Positions 1 through 7,303 of a stretch of DNA of 26,366 bases are shown piece after piece. Location of the stretch: NCBI GenBank assembly GCA_019594305.1, contig JAFDTZ010000008.1, forward strand, positions 1 to 26,366, written 5' to 3'. Each line of letters opens with the position of its first letter. Within the stretch, counting starts at the first letter, position 1. The notes under the pieces were generated by a model. That model was given only the letters and a program-made list of their open reading frames with translations, was not told the DNA's origin and ran no database searches. Position numbers and translations under genes: made by a program. This DNA is from Thermoplasmata archaeon (GTDB lineage: Archaea > Thermoplasmatota > Thermoplasmata > Halarchaeoplasmatales > Halarchaeoplasmataceae).

Positions 1-134
1 ATTGGGAAATAATACCTACCTCCCAACAAACCCAAGCTCTCTCAGGGTACTCGATAGTCGTGAGCCGTATACGGGAAATCTGTACGTGCGGTTCTAACGG
101 GGAGGCGTAGGGGGAAACCCCTATCCTTACCCAC
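1..134 (+). mobile_element. Group II intron, 3' end (domains V and VI), partial
   Basis: The sequence shows a group II intron domain V at 62-94. Its lower stem pairs GAGCCGTA (62-69) with TGCGGTTC (87-94), followed by the two-base bulge CG (85-86) and an upper stem closed by a GAAA-type loop (75-78). Domain VI follows at 99-132. It has a perfect TAGGGG/CCCCTA stem (108-113 with 118-123) capped by GAAA, an outer stem, and an A at 129 facing G102 that is the likely branch point. The predicted 3' splice site is about 134-136, where the interrupted transposase reading frame begins on the other strand. Domain V is 33 nt rather than the usual 34, one base short in the upper stem-loop, so activity is uncertain. 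The rest of the intron and any maturase lie left of the window. Confidence 0.75.
62..94 (+). ncRNA. Group II intron domain V catalytic hairpin
   Basis: This is the catalytic hairpin with the AGC triad (63-65 within GAGCC) in an 8-bp lower stem, a CG bulge and a short upper stem. The fold was read by eye. It is the most conserved part of group II introns and is the main reason for calling the intron. Confidence 0.75.
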
Positions 135-519
135 CAATTTTGTTCCTACGTTTTTTTCTACCTTTCTTGTTGTCGTTTTCTCTAGCCATATTGTTCTCCA
201 GCAGGATTTTGTGGACCAAGTTATTGTCTATTTTGATTCCTTTTCGAGCACGTAACATCTCAGCGATTGCTACGGCACCCATCCGATATTTTTTCCAGTA
301 TCGTTTAACTAGTTCAGTTGTATCCTCGGAATCTATCGTACGAGGTTTTCTACCACGTTTCTTTAACGTCGGCATCTCGCCAGTATTTTTGTATTCCTTG
401 ACAAGCTGTTGAATTCGACGCCGTGACACTTCGTATTTATCAGCTGCGTATTGTGTGGACAAACCATGTTTCGTTACATACGCTATGATCTTTTGGACAT
501 CTTCGTTTGATAATCCCAT
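127..519 (-). pseudogene. IS481/ISA0963-like transposase, N-terminal fragment interrupted by the group II intron
   Basis: The 130-residue product carries a helix-turn-helix DNA-binding region (residues about 1-45, with the recognition helix around EVSRRRIQQLVKEY). A basic linker (KKRGRKPR) and a second helical HTH-like segment (residues about 68-110, ending VHKILLENNMA) follow. This is the N-terminal DNA-binding half of IS481/ISA0963-type archaeal transposases. The whole DDE catalytic core is missing. The frame ends at a TAA (127-129) that lies inside domain VI of the intron, and only about three terminal codons are intron-derived, so insertion of the intron in antisense orientation explains the truncation. 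The start ATG at 519 is natural for this family. The family assignment is from memory of typical sequences; a related DDE family is possible. Confidence 0.7.
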
Positions 520-550
520 AAAATGATTATCAAAACATGTACTTAAATCT

Positions 551-571
551 TGACGAAATTTTTTACAGACA
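551..571 (-). repeat. Candidate terminal inverted repeat of the interrupted IS
   Basis: Read on the - strand from 571, the sequence begins TGTCTGT, then an A6 run and TTTCGTCA, about 30 bp upstream of the transposase start, where an IS end is expected. It resembles the + strand sequence at 677-696 (16 of 20 positions match), which suggests a family-specific terminus. The opposite IS end is outside the window. Confidence 0.4.
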
Positions 572-666
572 ACACAGTCGCAAAAATAGGCAGTTGTTCA
601 TCATTTTATCATCGGCCCTAGTCATGGGCTGCTGTTAAACATACTCCGAGTGAGATAGCATCCTAT

Positions 667-805
667 CTTCGATAGAGTCTGTCAAAAGTTTAGTGATTTT
701 ACAATTTTCACAAATCATGAAAATTTACCCAGTATATCATCTGACACTATTGATTCTTATGAAATAATCAAATATCACTAAAAACTTGACATGCTCCTTC
801 GATAG
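667..805. mobile_element. Possible 121-bp MITE-like element (676-796) with 9-bp flanking direct repeats
   Basis: The 9-mer CTTCGATAG occurs at 667-675 and 797-805. Just inside are imperfect inverted repeats: 681-697 on + and 790-774 on - share GTCAA and TTTAGTGAT (14 of 17). The left end also resembles the candidate IS terminus at 551-571. The interior has no coding capacity but contains an 8-bp hairpin (703-710 with 718-725). The layout is what a non-autonomous derivative of the neighbouring IS would leave, with the 9-mers as target duplication. The 333-bp gap from 520 to 852 otherwise holds no gene or RNA that I recognise. Confidence 0.35.
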
Positions 806-842
806 TAAAGCTTATCAAACAGTTATCGTTTGGAGTTGAATT

Positions 843-846
843 GGTG
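843..846 (+). promoter_or_regulatory. Ribosome-binding site GGTG deciding the TTG start of purH
   Basis: GGTG lies 6 nt upstream of TTG 853 and is complementary to the archaeal 16S 3' end. Similar GGTG or GGAGG sites precede folC (2367-2370), nth (3638-3641), the epimerase (GAGGTG 4293-4298) and the beta-RFAP synthase (GGAGG 5385-5389), so the operon uses Shine-Dalgarno starts. Confidence 0.6.
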
Positions 847-852
847 TTATAA

Positions 853-2382
853 TTGCCAAAAAGGGCACTAATAAGCGTGTACGATAAAACAGGAATAAGC
901 GACTTCGCGCAGGCTCTCGTTCAAGAGGATTTTCGTATCATCTCATCGGGAGGTACCGCAAAGAAGCTAGAAAAAGAAGGGATACCGACGGATACGGTGG
1001 ACAGCGTAACCGGGTTCCCCGAGATACTCGGTGGGCGTGTAAAAACATTACACCCCAAGATACACGGAGGCATACTTTACCGCAGAGGTGTGGACGAAGA
1101 CGACCTTGAGACACATTCCCTACCATCCATAGATATCGTAGCGGTCAATCTATATCCCTTCCAAAAGGTGGTTCACGGTGAGCATACCATGGAAGATGCC
1201 ATAGAGAATATCGATATAGGCGGGGTCGCCCTTCTGAGGGCAGCGGCAAAGAACCATAGGTACGTCACGGTAGTATGCAACCCCGATAGGTACGAGCAGG
1301 TTACTAAGGAGTTGAAGGAAAAGGGAGTTGTAAACGAAGAACTTCGTAAAACCCTTGCAGTGGAGGCCTTCATGCACACCGCCGCCTACGATACCGAAAT
1401 ATACCAGTATCTGAACCAGAGGTTCACGGACGATGAATATCCCCGAGGATACTTCGTCTTCGGCAGCAAGGTGCAGGACCTCCGCTACGGCGAGAATCCG
1501 AACCAGAGTGCCGCCTTCTATCGTACGGAATTTACCCATGAAAGCTCGGTGCTCAAGGCGAAAAAACTCCACGGAAAGACCTTATCATACAACAACATAC
1601 TGGACCTGGACGCCGCCATCGACATGGCCAAGGAATTCGACGAGCCTACCGTGGTGGCGGTAAAACACACAAACCCTTCGGGTATAGCGTCCGGTGACGA
1701 CCTGGTGGAGGCGTACAGAAAGGCTTACGAGTGCGATCCCATCTCCATATTCGGAGGTATCGTGGCAGTCAACCGACCGATAACCAAAGAACTTGCGGAG
1801 GAGATGAACAAGATATTCATCGAAGCAGTGATAGCACCGGGCTACGAGGAAGGAGCGGTGGAGGTACTGAAGAAAAAGAAGAACCTGCGGATAATGGACC
1901 TGGGCGGTTGGAGCCCCGAACCCGAAGGAGTGGTGTACGCAAAGGTAGCCGAAGGACTTCTGGTACAGGGAAGGAACACCGAGAAACTCGACATGACCCA
2001 GGTCAAGGTGACGAGTGAAAGACCTCCAACAGACGACGAACTTTCAGCGATGGAGTACGCATGGAAGGTAGTTAAACACGTTAAATCCAACGCCATCGTC
2101 TTCGCCAGAAATGACCATACCGTGGGGATAGGCGCGGGGCAGATGAGCAGGGTGGACTCGGTGAAGATAGCGCATATGAAAGCCCGGAGCGATACCGCGG
2201 GATGTGCCATGGCTTCCGACGCCTTCTTCCCCTTTAGAGATGCCGTGGATGCCGCCGCCGAAGCTGGCATAACATCAGTTATACAACCCGGTGGTTCGAT
2301 ACGTGACCAGGAAGTGATCGATGCGGTCAACGAACATGATATGAGCATGGTCTTCACGGGATACAGGGTGTTCAAGCATTGA
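853..2382 (+). CDS. purH: Bifunctional AICAR transformylase / IMP cyclohydrolase
   Basis: This enzyme performs the last two steps of purine synthesis: formyl transfer from 10-formyl-tetrahydrofolate to AICAR, then ring closure to IMP. The 509-residue length fits full bifunctional PurH. The MGS-like cyclohydrolase domain spans residues about 1-145, with GGRVKTLHPKIHGGIL at 60-75. The transformylase domain follows, with LRYGENPNQ at 210-218, SYNNILDLDAA at 245-255 and the catalytic Lys-His pair K271-H272 in KHTNPSG. The start is TTG at 853, supported by a GGTG ribosome-binding site at 843-846, and an upstream in-frame stop excludes a longer start. The gene heads the operon and its TGA overlaps the TTG of folC. 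No convincing TATA box is visible; the leader contains the possible MITE. Many archaea with methanopterin use PurP instead of the PurH transformylase. Confidence 0.95.
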   Translation: MPKRALISVYDKTGISDFAQALVQEDFRIISSGGTAKKLEKEGIPTDTVDSVTGFPEILGGRVKTLHPKIHGGILYRRGVDEDDLETHSLPSIDIVAVNLYPFQKVVHGEHTMEDAIENIDIGGVALLRAAAKNHRYVTVVCNPDRYEQVTKELKEKGVVNEELRKTLAVEAFMHTAAYDTEIYQYLNQRFTDDEYPRGYFVFGSKVQDLRYGENPNQSAAFYRTEFTHESSVLKAKKLHGKTLSYNNILDLDAAIDMAKEFDEPTVVAVKHTNPSGIASGDDLVEAYRKAYECDPISIFGGIVAVNRPITKELAEEMNKIFIEAVIAPGYEEGAVEVLKKKKNLRIMDLGGWSPEPEGVVYAKVAEGLLVQGRNTEKLDMTQVKVTSERPPTDDELSAMEYAWKVVKHVKSNAIVFARNDHTVGIGAGQMSRVDSVKIAHMKARSDTAGCAMASDAFFPFRDAVDAAAEAGITSVIQPGGSIRDQEVIDAVNEHDMSMVFTGYRVFKH

Positions 2383-3647
2383 AGAAAGAACTCGGTAAAC
2401 CGGAAGATTATCTTTATTCGCTTAACCGTAAAGGCGTGAAACTCGGCCTGGATAAGATACGTAAATTTCTTTCCAACTTCGGTGACCCTCAGTACGACTT
2501 CGATACTATATTGATAGCCGGTACCAACGGCAAGGGTTCCGTAACCACCATGCTCAGCAATATTTTATCTGAAAGCGGCTACAGAACAGGTAAGTTCATA
2601 TCGCCTCATCTTGAACATTTTGAGGAAAGGATAAGCGTAGACGGCAAGAACATCAGTGAGAGGGATTTATGGAAGCTAATAGATGAGGTAAAACCAGTTC
2701 TGGGAGAGATAGAACGCCACAGGCCGGAGCAAAGGCCGAGTTTCTTCGAGGTATTGACCACTATGGCGTACCTGTATTACTCACGTAAAAATGTGGATAT
2801 TGCAGTATTAGAGGTTGGTATGGGAGGTAGGCTTGATGCTACCAATGTTTCCGACCATTTCGCCTCGGCGGTTACCACCATCGGTTACGACCATATGAAG
2901 TATCTGGGGAATACGAAAAATGATATAGCATTCGAAAAAGCCGGTATAATACGTAACGGCAATCATTTTGTTACCGGTGTAAAGGAGGAGGATATATGTG
3001 CTTATCTCAGGAGTGTATGTGTCGAGAGGGGAGCGGACTTCCATCATGCACTGGAACGTGAATACGAGATACTCAAAGAGCCTTTAAGGTTGAAGATGCC
3101 GGAATACGGCGAATTCAGAGTGCCTGGGATAGCGGAATGGCAGGCGGAGAACGCATTGGTTACCATCGGCCTTGCGGAGGTTATAGATCAAAGGGGTTAC
3201 GATATAAGTGATAAACATATGATATCCGCCCTTGAAGGTACGGTTTTAAACGGCAGGATGGAATTGATCGACAGAAAGCCGCGTATAATGTTCGATTCCG
3301 CACACAATCTACCCGGTACCGAAGCACTTGTGGAAGGGCTTAAAAACGTTGACCATAAAAGATTGTTAGTGGTTATGGGTGTCCTGGAAGATAAGGATTA
3401 TCGTAGTATGGTTAGTACCATAGGTCCAGTTAGCGACATGGCTTTTACCGCAGAGCCCGTAAGCGAAAGGAAACTGGATAGTAAAGTATTGGCCGGAGAA
3501 CTCTTGAAGCACTGTCCCGCCAGTGCGTTCACCCATGGAATAGACGCTCTAGATGCCGCAAAAGCACAGTGGCAGGATGGAGATCTTATATTGGTGACAG
3601 GTTCGATATATCTTCTCGGTGATATAAGGAGGAAGATGGTGATATAG
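2379..3647 (+). CDS. folC: Folylpolyglutamate synthase / dihydrofolate synthase (Mur ligase family)
   Basis: This is an ATP-dependent ligase that adds glutamate to (dihydro)pteroate or polyglutamylates folates. The 422 residues show the complete Mur-ligase layout: P-loop GTNGKGS (48-54), SPHL (75-78), the family motif EVGMGGRLDATN (145-156), DHMKYLGNT followed by AFEKAGI (171-190), and FDSAHN (305-310) in the C-terminal ligase domain. The start is a TTG at 2379 overlapping the purH stop (ATTGA), with GGTG 8 nt upstream. The pairing with purH, a folate-dependent enzyme, supports a folate role. In an organism that also makes methanopterin-like cofactors, glutamylation of that cofactor is an alternative. 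Confidence 0.92.
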   Translation: MKKELGKPEDYLYSLNRKGVKLGLDKIRKFLSNFGDPQYDFDTILIAGTNGKGSVTTMLSNILSESGYRTGKFISPHLEHFEERISVDGKNISERDLWKLIDEVKPVLGEIERHRPEQRPSFFEVLTTMAYLYYSRKNVDIAVLEVGMGGRLDATNVSDHFASAVTTIGYDHMKYLGNTKNDIAFEKAGIIRNGNHFVTGVKEEDICAYLRSVCVERGADFHHALEREYEILKEPLRLKMPEYGEFRVPGIAEWQAENALVTIGLAEVIDQRGYDISDKHMISALEGTVLNGRMELIDRKPRIMFDSAHNLPGTEALVEGLKNVDHKRLLVVMGVLEDKDYRSMVSTIGPVSDMAFTAEPVSERKLDSKVLAGELLKHCPASAFTHGIDALDAAKAQWQDGDLILVTGSIYLLGDIRRKMVI

Positions 3648-4319
3648 ATGGATGATACGGACTACGATATGATGATTCAACGATTGAGACAGGTGATCGG
3701 AGTAGGTGCATTTCCCGGTAAAAATCCTAAGAGCAGCGAACTGCCTAGACGTTCTCCTTTTCAAGTACTTATTTCAACAATCCTTTCCCAACGTACTAAA
3801 GATGCGAATACACATGTTGCTTCGGAAGCTCTGTTCAAAAAATACCACACACCGGCAAAGCTGGCTGAAGCGCCAATCGAAGTAGTTAAGGAATTGATAC
3901 GACCTGCGGGTTTTTTCAACGTCAAGTCGGAGAGGGTACGAGAAGTCGCTAGGATAATCGAGGAAAAGTATGATTCTGAGGTGCCCGATGATATCGACGA
4001 GCTACTCTCCTTACCTGGTGTAGGCAGAAAAACCGCAAACTGTGTTCTGGTTTACGGCTTTAATATTCCCGCCGTACCGGTGGATACACATGTACATCGT
4101 ATCAGTAACCGTCTGGGTATTGCCGATACGAAACATCCGGACGATACCGAGAAGGTACTGGTAGATAAGATACCCAAAAAATACTGGATCGAGATAAACC
4201 GGTTGATGGTGGAGTTCGGTAAGAAAATATGTCGACCCATAAACCCAAAATGCGATGCTTGTCCGTTAACGGATATATGCAGTTACTATAAAGAGGTGTA
4301 TTTAAATGAAAATAGATAG
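3648..4319 (+). CDS. nth: Endonuclease III, DNA glycosylase/AP lyase
   Basis: This is a bifunctional glycosylase for oxidised pyrimidines in base-excision repair. All hallmarks are visible in the 223 residues: the helix-hairpin-helix LPGVGRKTAN (122-131) with catalytic K128, the catalytic aspartate D146 in VPVDTHVHRISNRLG, and a C-terminal 4Fe-4S cluster loop with C195, C202, C205 and C211 in the canonical Cx6Cx2Cx5C spacing. The start ATG immediately follows the folC stop and has GGTG at 3638-3641. The gene overlaps the next one by 14 nt, so it is translationally embedded in the operon although its function is unrelated to folate. Confidence 0.95.
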   Translation: MDDTDYDMMIQRLRQVIGVGAFPGKNPKSSELPRRSPFQVLISTILSQRTKDANTHVASEALFKKYHTPAKLAEAPIEVVKELIRPAGFFNVKSERVREVARIIEEKYDSEVPDDIDELLSLPGVGRKTANCVLVYGFNIPAVPVDTHVHRISNRLGIADTKHPDDTEKVLVDKIPKKYWIEINRLMVEFGKKICRPINPKCDACPLTDICSYYKEVYLNENR

Positions 4320-5400
4320 AATCGAGATAATACCAATAGCAATTGATCGAAACGAGGTTTTCCGGATCGCTACAGGTTCTGAACTAACATCGGAGAACGT
4401 GTTAGTCGATGTGAAAAGCGGTGTACACGAAGGATGGGGAAACGGTGCACCCAACAGCGTGACAAAGGAGACCACGGAGTCGATGCTGAGCGCTCTCACG
4501 ATGATGCAAACGCACTTGACTGATAAGGATCTTGAGGTCGAAAATATCTGGGAAGAACTATACGCATCCTACCCGAAGGACCCCTCGGCTTTAGCCGCCC
4601 TGGACATGGCTCTATGGGATATGCGGGGTAAAGAAGAAGATAAAAGTGTTTACCAACTTCTCGGAGGGCGAAGTGGAAGTGTTCTCACGGATAGAACCAT
4701 CGGGATAATGTCTTATGAAGAGACCATCGAACATGCCAGGGATTACATGGAACAGGGCTTCAAGGCCTTGAAGATAAAGATCGGTCTCGAGCTTATGGAG
4801 GACATCCGGCGAGTTGAAGCTGTCAGGGAGACCGTAGGACCGGATATACCTCTTTGGGTGGATGCAAACCAGGGTTATAGTGTTCAGGAAGCTTTAACTC
4901 TGTGTAACAAGCTTGTGGAATTCGATATCGAATTCATCGAGCAGCCGGTGAAGGAAGATGATCTTACCGGACTGAAACATGTGACTTCGGAGAGTGACAT
5001 ACCCATCATGGCGGACGAGGCGGTCAAGGACCATTCGATGGCGGAGAGGATAATTACCGAAGAACTCGCAGATATGGTCAACATAAAGCTGATGAAGTGC
5101 GGTGGAATCACCGGCGGTATGAAGATCGCGGAAGTTATCGACGCCTATGGTGTGGGAGCTATGGTGGGCTGCATGGGCGAAGATATGCTGGCCATAGCCG
5201 CAGGTGTCCATGTGTGTCTTTCAAGCGATAATATTCGGTATGCTGACCTTGACAGTCACTTCATGCTATCGGATTCGGTTTCAACCGGGCTGGAGTTCAG
5301 GGAAGGCAGGTTGTGGTTAACGGAAGAAAAAGGACTCGGAATACGTATGTCGAGAGAGAAGATAGAGAGATACCGTATGGACCTGGAGGCCGCTCGATGA
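4306..5400 (+). CDS. Enolase-superfamily epimerase (dipeptide epimerase / DgcA-like)
   Basis: The 364-residue protein is a muconate-lactonizing-subgroup member of the enolase superfamily. It shows the KxK acid-base motif (K156, K158 in LKIKIG) and metal ligands D186 (WVDANQG), E212 (IEQP) and D237 (ADE), with the opposing lysine K261 in NIKLMKCGG. These residues specify 1,1-proton transfer, that is epimerisation of an amino acid derivative or dipeptide such as L-Ala-D/L-Glu. The start ATG at 4306 lies inside the end of nth and has GAGGTG 7 nt upstream. The family also includes DgcA, which interconverts N-acetyl-D- and L-glutamate and works with a DUF1611 acyltransferase. A DUF1611 gene lies at 10881-11924. 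Substrate specificity cannot be read from the sequence alone. Confidence 0.85.
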   Translation: MKIDRIEIIPIAIDRNEVFRIATGSELTSENVLVDVKSGVHEGWGNGAPNSVTKETTESMLSALTMMQTHLTDKDLEVENIWEELYASYPKDPSALAALDMALWDMRGKEEDKSVYQLLGGRSGSVLTDRTIGIMSYEETIEHARDYMEQGFKALKIKIGLELMEDIRRVEAVRETVGPDIPLWVDANQGYSVQEALTLCNKLVEFDIEFIEQPVKEDDLTGLKHVTSESDIPIMADEAVKDHSMAERIITEELADMVNIKLMKCGGITGGMKIAEVIDAYGVGAMVGCMGEDMLAIAAGVHVCLSSDNIRYADLDSHFMLSDSVSTGLEFREGRLWLTEEKGLGIRMSREKIERYRMDLEAAR

Positions 5401-6341
5401 TCATCGAAACGTCGTCGAGATTGCACTTCGGTATTATCGATCTGAGCCGGGAGTTTCCCAGAGAATACGGTGCGTTAGGTGTTATGATAAAGGGCGGTTT
5501 CCGCATAGAGATATCGAGAGTTGAGGAAGGGCTACAGGTAGAAGGCGATGATGATGTGGTCAAAGAGGTAAATCGGGTGTACAAAAAACTTTCACGAAGT
5601 TACACTTTCGAACACGGATATCGTGTAAAGGTATTGAGACAAGTACCGAGACACATCGGTTTGGGTTCAACTACCCAATTGCATCTGGGAGTAAGCATGG
5701 GAATACTAAAATCAGAGGGGTACGAAGTAGGGCTTAAGGAATTGGCAGATATAGTGGGTAGAAGCAGACACTCGGCGATAGGAACTTACGGATTTAAGCA
5801 TGGAGGATTCATACTCGAAGGCGGTAAAGCGCATCCGGAAGAGATCCCTCCGCTGACGTTTCGGATAGAGGTACCTGAAAATTGGAGGTTCGTTATCGTT
5901 CGGCCCAAGGAGATAAAGGGCTATGACGAGATCGAAGAAAGACCGATATTAAAGGAGATGAAGGTTGATATCAAAATACCGAGAGGCATCTCACATCATG
6001 TGGTTATGGGTATTTTACCCGCACTCAGAACAGGGAACATAGAAGAATTCGGTCGACATCTATCCGATATCCAGCGTCTTGTGGGTGAATCATTTTCGCC
6101 CTACCAGGGTGGTGTGTTCCATCCGGCTATCGCTGAGGTGATTGAAGCGTTAAAAGATATGACCTACGGTGCCGGGCAGAGTTCATGGGGACCAACCGCC
6201 TATGGTCTTACGGATAAAGAGAAGGCCGAAGGGGTTAAGGAGCGTATAATGGACTGGTTAGATACAAGAGGGATCGATGCAAACGTATGGATCGCAGAGC
6301 CGCAAAATCGCGGTGCGGTGATTGAAAGTTCGGATGTTTAG
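5397..6341 (+). CDS. Beta-ribofuranosylaminobenzene 5'-phosphate (beta-RFAP) synthase
   Basis: This GHMP-kinase-fold enzyme condenses p-aminobenzoate-type aryl acids with PRPP, the committed step to tetrahydromethanopterin-like C1 carriers. The 314-residue form starting at ATG 5397 begins with the family signature TSSRLHFGIIDL. It has the GHMP glycine-rich motif GLGSTTQLHLGV (residues about 91-102) and the C-terminal segment GAGQSSWGPTAYGL. I prefer ATG 5397 over an open frame reaching 5313 because it carries GGAGG (5385-5389) and overlaps the preceding TGA (ATGA), and because the family begins there. It is the last gene of the purH operon and converges on the DJ-1 gene 14 nt away. Confidence 0.87.
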   Translation: MIIETSSRLHFGIIDLSREFPREYGALGVMIKGGFRIEISRVEEGLQVEGDDDVVKEVNRVYKKLSRSYTFEHGYRVKVLRQVPRHIGLGSTTQLHLGVSMGILKSEGYEVGLKELADIVGRSRHSAIGTYGFKHGGFILEGGKAHPEEIPPLTFRIEVPENWRFVIVRPKEIKGYDEIEERPILKEMKVDIKIPRGISHHVVMGILPALRTGNIEEFGRHLSDIQRLVGESFSPYQGGVFHPAIAEVIEALKDMTYGAGQSSWGPTAYGLTDKEKAEGVKERIMDWLDTRGIDANVWIAEPQNRGAVIESSDV

Positions 6342-6355
6342 ATTCTTTTGTCATC

Positions 6356-6942
6356 CTACCACTCGTAAGAAGGATATTCGATTAGTCGGGCTACATTTGA
6401 CTTTGTTTCATGGTCGAAGAGCTCGCCGATTATCTCTAGGGAAAGGTCTATTCCGGAGGTTACACCTGCGGCCAGCCATATCTTCGGTCGAGTACGATTT
6501 TTCACCACCCTTTCCATCACCACGTCCGTATTACCATAGGATTCCCGTAACCCGTTCATTGCGGTATGGTGTGTAGTAGCTTTCAATCCTTTAAGCAAAC
6601 CGGTTTCGGCCAGGATAAAGGCACCGGTACAAACGGAGCATAGGTATGTGAGTTTTTCCATCTGGTATCTAACGAATTCCTGAAGTTCACTATCGTACAT
6701 TGCACGGCGTCTACCCTGACCTCCGGGAACTATCAGGACATCATACCTCGTATCTTCGGAAAAGTAGCGTCGGGCAGGACCCGCAGCCCGTTGTATCCTT
6801 TTACGGGGTCCGAAGTTCTTGCAACTATTTTAACTTCCACGGAACCGGGATGAAAATCCTCGACGGACACAAAGGTTTCGAAAGGACCTACAAAATCCAA
6901 CTCCTCGACTTCGGGGAAGACCGAGATAGCTATCTTGTACAT
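6356..6942 (-). pseudogene. DJ-1/PfpI family protein (isonitrile hydratase-like), frameshifted
   Basis: Two adjacent frames make one DJ-1/PfpI (class I glutamine amidotransferase-like) protein of about 195 residues. The N-terminal frame (6942 down to about 6736) begins with the typical MYKIAISVFPEVEELDFVGP and runs out of frame after DATF. The second frame supplies YDVLIVPGGQGRRR, the nucleophile elbow with Cys in CSVCTGAF, and the C-terminal ASGID-like segment AAGVTSGIDLSLE. The break falls at the A4 run 6760-6763 (T4 on the coding strand), where one extra base would restore the frame. It could be a real inactivating deletion, a slippage site or a sequencing error. A TATA-like box at 6980-6988 suggests its own promoter with a leader of about 16 nt. 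Confidence 0.75.
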
Positions 6943-6978
6943 GATCGTTCTTTGGCAGGATGATACAGGTAGTATATT

Positions 6979-6988
6979 GTTTTATAGT
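6979..6988 (-). promoter_or_regulatory. TATA-like box of the DJ-1/PfpI gene
   Basis: ACTATAAAAC on the - strand lies about 42 nt upstream of the ATG at 6942, which predicts transcription starting near 6958. Confidence 0.4.
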
Positions 6989-7089
6989 CAACCAAAGCTT
7001 TGAAAATCGGGTTTATACCGTACGGTCATACGTGGTAATGTTCGTAGTATACAGGGTCAATGGTAGCGGTCGGATCTGTCCAACAACTC

Positions 7090-7171
7090 TCAAGTTACCT
7101 TGGCGCCGCAGCTCTCACAATATCCTATATCCTGGTTCACCACATTTCTTACATTGCCTGGTTTTTTCCAT
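7090..7171 (-). pseudogene. Broken mini zinc-ribbon ORF
   Basis: From an ATG at 7171 with GGTGG 4 nt upstream (7180-7176), the - strand reads MEKTRQCKKCGE and stops after 18 residues. One frame over, the sequence reads YCESCGAKVT and stops at 7090. The two CxxC halves together give the CxxCG...YCxxCGAK pattern of small archaeal zinc ribbons, about 27 residues, as in the two larger zinc-ribbon proteins of this window. An indel near 7115-7145 would explain the break. The rest of the 6943-7303 gap holds only promoter-like sequence. Confidence 0.35.
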
Positions 7172-7246
7172 GGAACCACCGGGAACATAGTAGGCATTTA
7201 AGATATATTTATTTTACTAATATTAGCGTGGCGTGTTATCGAAAAA

Positions 7247-7297
7247 ACTTAAATAGTTACATTATTTCCGATGGTGGTAATGAGTCACAATGGTGAT
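7247..7297 (+). promoter_or_regulatory. Promoter and ribosome-binding site of the NosD/FN3 gene
   Basis: A TATA-like CTTAAATAGT at 7248-7257 is preceded by an A-rich BRE-like stretch. GGTGAT at 7292-7297 lies 6 nt before ATG 7304. Confidence 0.5.
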
Positions 7298-7303
7298 TAA
7301 ATA

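Noticed and set aside
614..630. GCCC/GGGC hairpin in the 520-852 gap considered as a terminator or small RNA
   Set aside because: The stem is only four to five pairs, with no T tract and no supporting context.
520..852. Search for a tRNA or other structured RNA gene
   Set aside because: No cloverleaf, TTCGANNC arm or other familiar RNA motif was visible.
1150..2375. Open frames on the - strand across purH (1150-1572 and 1842-2375)
   Set aside because: They lie antisense to a clearly conserved enzyme, show no domain and have no start signals.
5313..5396. N-terminal extension of the beta-RFAP synthase back to 5313
   Set aside because: It overlaps the epimerase by 88 nt, its residues do not look like the family, and ATG 5397 has a GGAGG site and a typical operon overlap.
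7060..7296. 78-codon + strand open frame
   Set aside because: It has no ribosome-binding site or recognisable domain and runs over the promoter of the NosD gene and the antisense of the zinc-ribbon remnant.
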